A stretch of DNA of 64,000 bases from Malurus cyaneus samueli (Eukaryota; Chordata; Aves; Passeriformes; Maluridae), in contig CM019218.1 in assembly GCA_009741485.1 (NCBI GenBank), positions 40,131,358-40,195,357 of the forward strand, given 5' to 3'. This document shows, piece after piece, positions 62,980 through 64,000 of the stretch. Under the pieces are notes generated by a model. The model was not told the origin of the DNA. It searched no databases and saw nothing but the letters and a program-made list of their open reading frames with translations. Within the stretch, counting starts at the first letter, position 1, and each line of letters begins with the position of its first letter. A program made the position numbers and the translations under genes.

Positions 62980-63310
62980 GCCCCTGAAAGCTTTATTGTA
63001 GTTAGCAAATGTGCATTTTCATAATAATATAATTGGAGGAATGGAAAATTGCAGGTAATTGCTGTTGTTGTGACCTTGATCTTTTAGTAATGAAATTAAT
63101 GTAATTGCTACTATTTGGAATCCTATCATTTCATGGGCAGCTTCAAAGTCTTTGAGGAGAGTGATAAGGGCAAAGGTGCAACTTAATTTTTTTTTCCCGG
63201 CACTTCTGTTGGCATACTGAAAATAATCCGCCTTTCACGAAAGTTCTGTTTTGGGTTTGGGAGCTTTTCCCTTCAGTTTTCCATGTCCTAATTTCCTACG
63301 TGACTTGTAA
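62980..63310. promoter_or_regulatory. Candidate conserved developmental enhancer
   Basis: Two copies of the homeodomain word TAATTGC (63056-63062 and 63102-63108) bracket a nuclear-receptor monomer-type site TGACCTTGA (63071-63079), which matches the complement of the NR5A/ERR half site TCAAGGTCA. The TGAAATTAATG word adds further homeodomain cores. The right half keeps CpGs ('cccggc', 'atccgcc', 'cacgaaag', 'tacgtgac') in AT-rich DNA. The density is unusual for this window, but the call is based on motifs alone. Confidence 0.35.
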
Positions 63311-64000
63311 ATGTTTTCCCAACACACTCTTTAAATACTGTTGACAGTCTTCAAAATCAACACTATTAAAAATCTTCAAAAAAACCAAAATAATTTTGTT
63401 TAATGACAAATATCTTACCTCTACAGCACTTCTCTGCTTACGGAATACCTCACATACTGATTTTCTAACCAAGCTAATAATGCCTCAAAGGTGTTTGTAT
63501 GTATGCATATTTACCTTTTCACACAGAGAATAGAAGGATCAATGTCACTAGAACAGAAAATGCCTATATCCACTGTTGGATCATCTAGTAGCATGAAAGA
63601 CAAAAAAAAGTTCAGTAAATGCCTTTGGAGGGGTTTAAAACAAGGACATGTAGAGACTTCTCCAGGCAACTACGACAGATTTTATCAATTTCCACCTAGG
63701 ACTCTACCTGTTTTTATGTTAAGCAGTTCTTACAGGCTTTTTCTCCCATGAAGTTGTTCATTTACTTATTGAACCTAGGTAAAAATTAATCCACAACACC
63801 CTCCCTCAATTTCAAGCTGTTCGTGCCTCAAATATATACTCTTATTCTGTGACTTTGAAGTACCATGGCACATCCCCTTATTCTGAAGCCAGTGAGCAGC
63901 TCTTTCCAATGCACCTTTAGGATCCTGTGGCTCTCTGCAAGATCTCTTTCCCAATGAAACATTTTCCGTATGATGTATGAAAACGTAGAACTAGAGCTTC
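63311..64000. other. Unique sequence, no gene seen
   Basis: No gene or classified repeat is recognised up to the end of the window. The 86-codon open frame at 63491-63751 has no domain. Confidence 0.5.

Overview
The window looks like bird nuclear DNA from a gene-poor, AT-rich region: intergenic desert or the inside of a very long intron. The bird call rests on interspersed repeats recognised by eye. They are several CR1 LINE fragments, some carrying the avian CR1 3' end related to ATCATAGAATCATAGAATG (seen reverse-complemented), and three LTR remnants of avian endogenous-retrovirus (ERVL-like) type. There is no bacterial-style gene organisation, no operon, and no open reading frame longer than 139 codons. 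That is about what chance gives in 64 kb at this base composition. I found no protein-coding exon, rRNA, tRNA or CRISPR array that I would defend. Layout: 1-4.1 kb is unique AT-rich sequence with one ambiguous base (3201) and a five-copy 19-bp tandem repeat (3383-3477). A CR1 3' end lies on the minus strand at 4108-4415. 4.4-14.6 kb is mostly unique, with a candidate conserved non-coding element (6295-6490), a weak sense CR1 fragment (6715-6790), an LTR 3' end (10534-10663), a short minus-strand CR1 (12608-12705) and an A45 tract (12831-12875). The most gene-like spot is a small CpG island at 14690-15240. It contains a G-quadruplex-prone minisatellite and a perfect 13-bp RFX-type X-box palindrome, GTTGCCTGGCAAC (14939-14951). 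15.2-30 kb is unique sequence with a CR1 3' end (20160-20212), two internal CR1 fragments on the minus strand (25416-25700 and about 29860-30100), and a G18/A18 homopolymer pair (26183-26268). 30-47 kb is nearly featureless apart from an ERVL-like solo LTR (39263-39643) and a local alternating inverted repeat (42036-42088). A second solo LTR, apparently lacking its middle, lies at 47403-47718, followed by a candidate regulatory element (48390-48660). 48.7-61.5 kb is unique. An old sense-strand CR1 covering the end of the reverse transcriptase ORF and following sequence lies at about 61500-62300, and another candidate regulatory element at 62980-63310. Nothing here behaves as a cooperating gene set. 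The functional content, if any, is probably regulatory. The CpG island and several stretches with dense homeodomain, SOX, MEIS or nuclear-receptor-like motifs are the places to look. The conserved-element calls are visual impressions of sequence texture, not alignments, and carry low confidence. I did not find a previously undescribed biological system.
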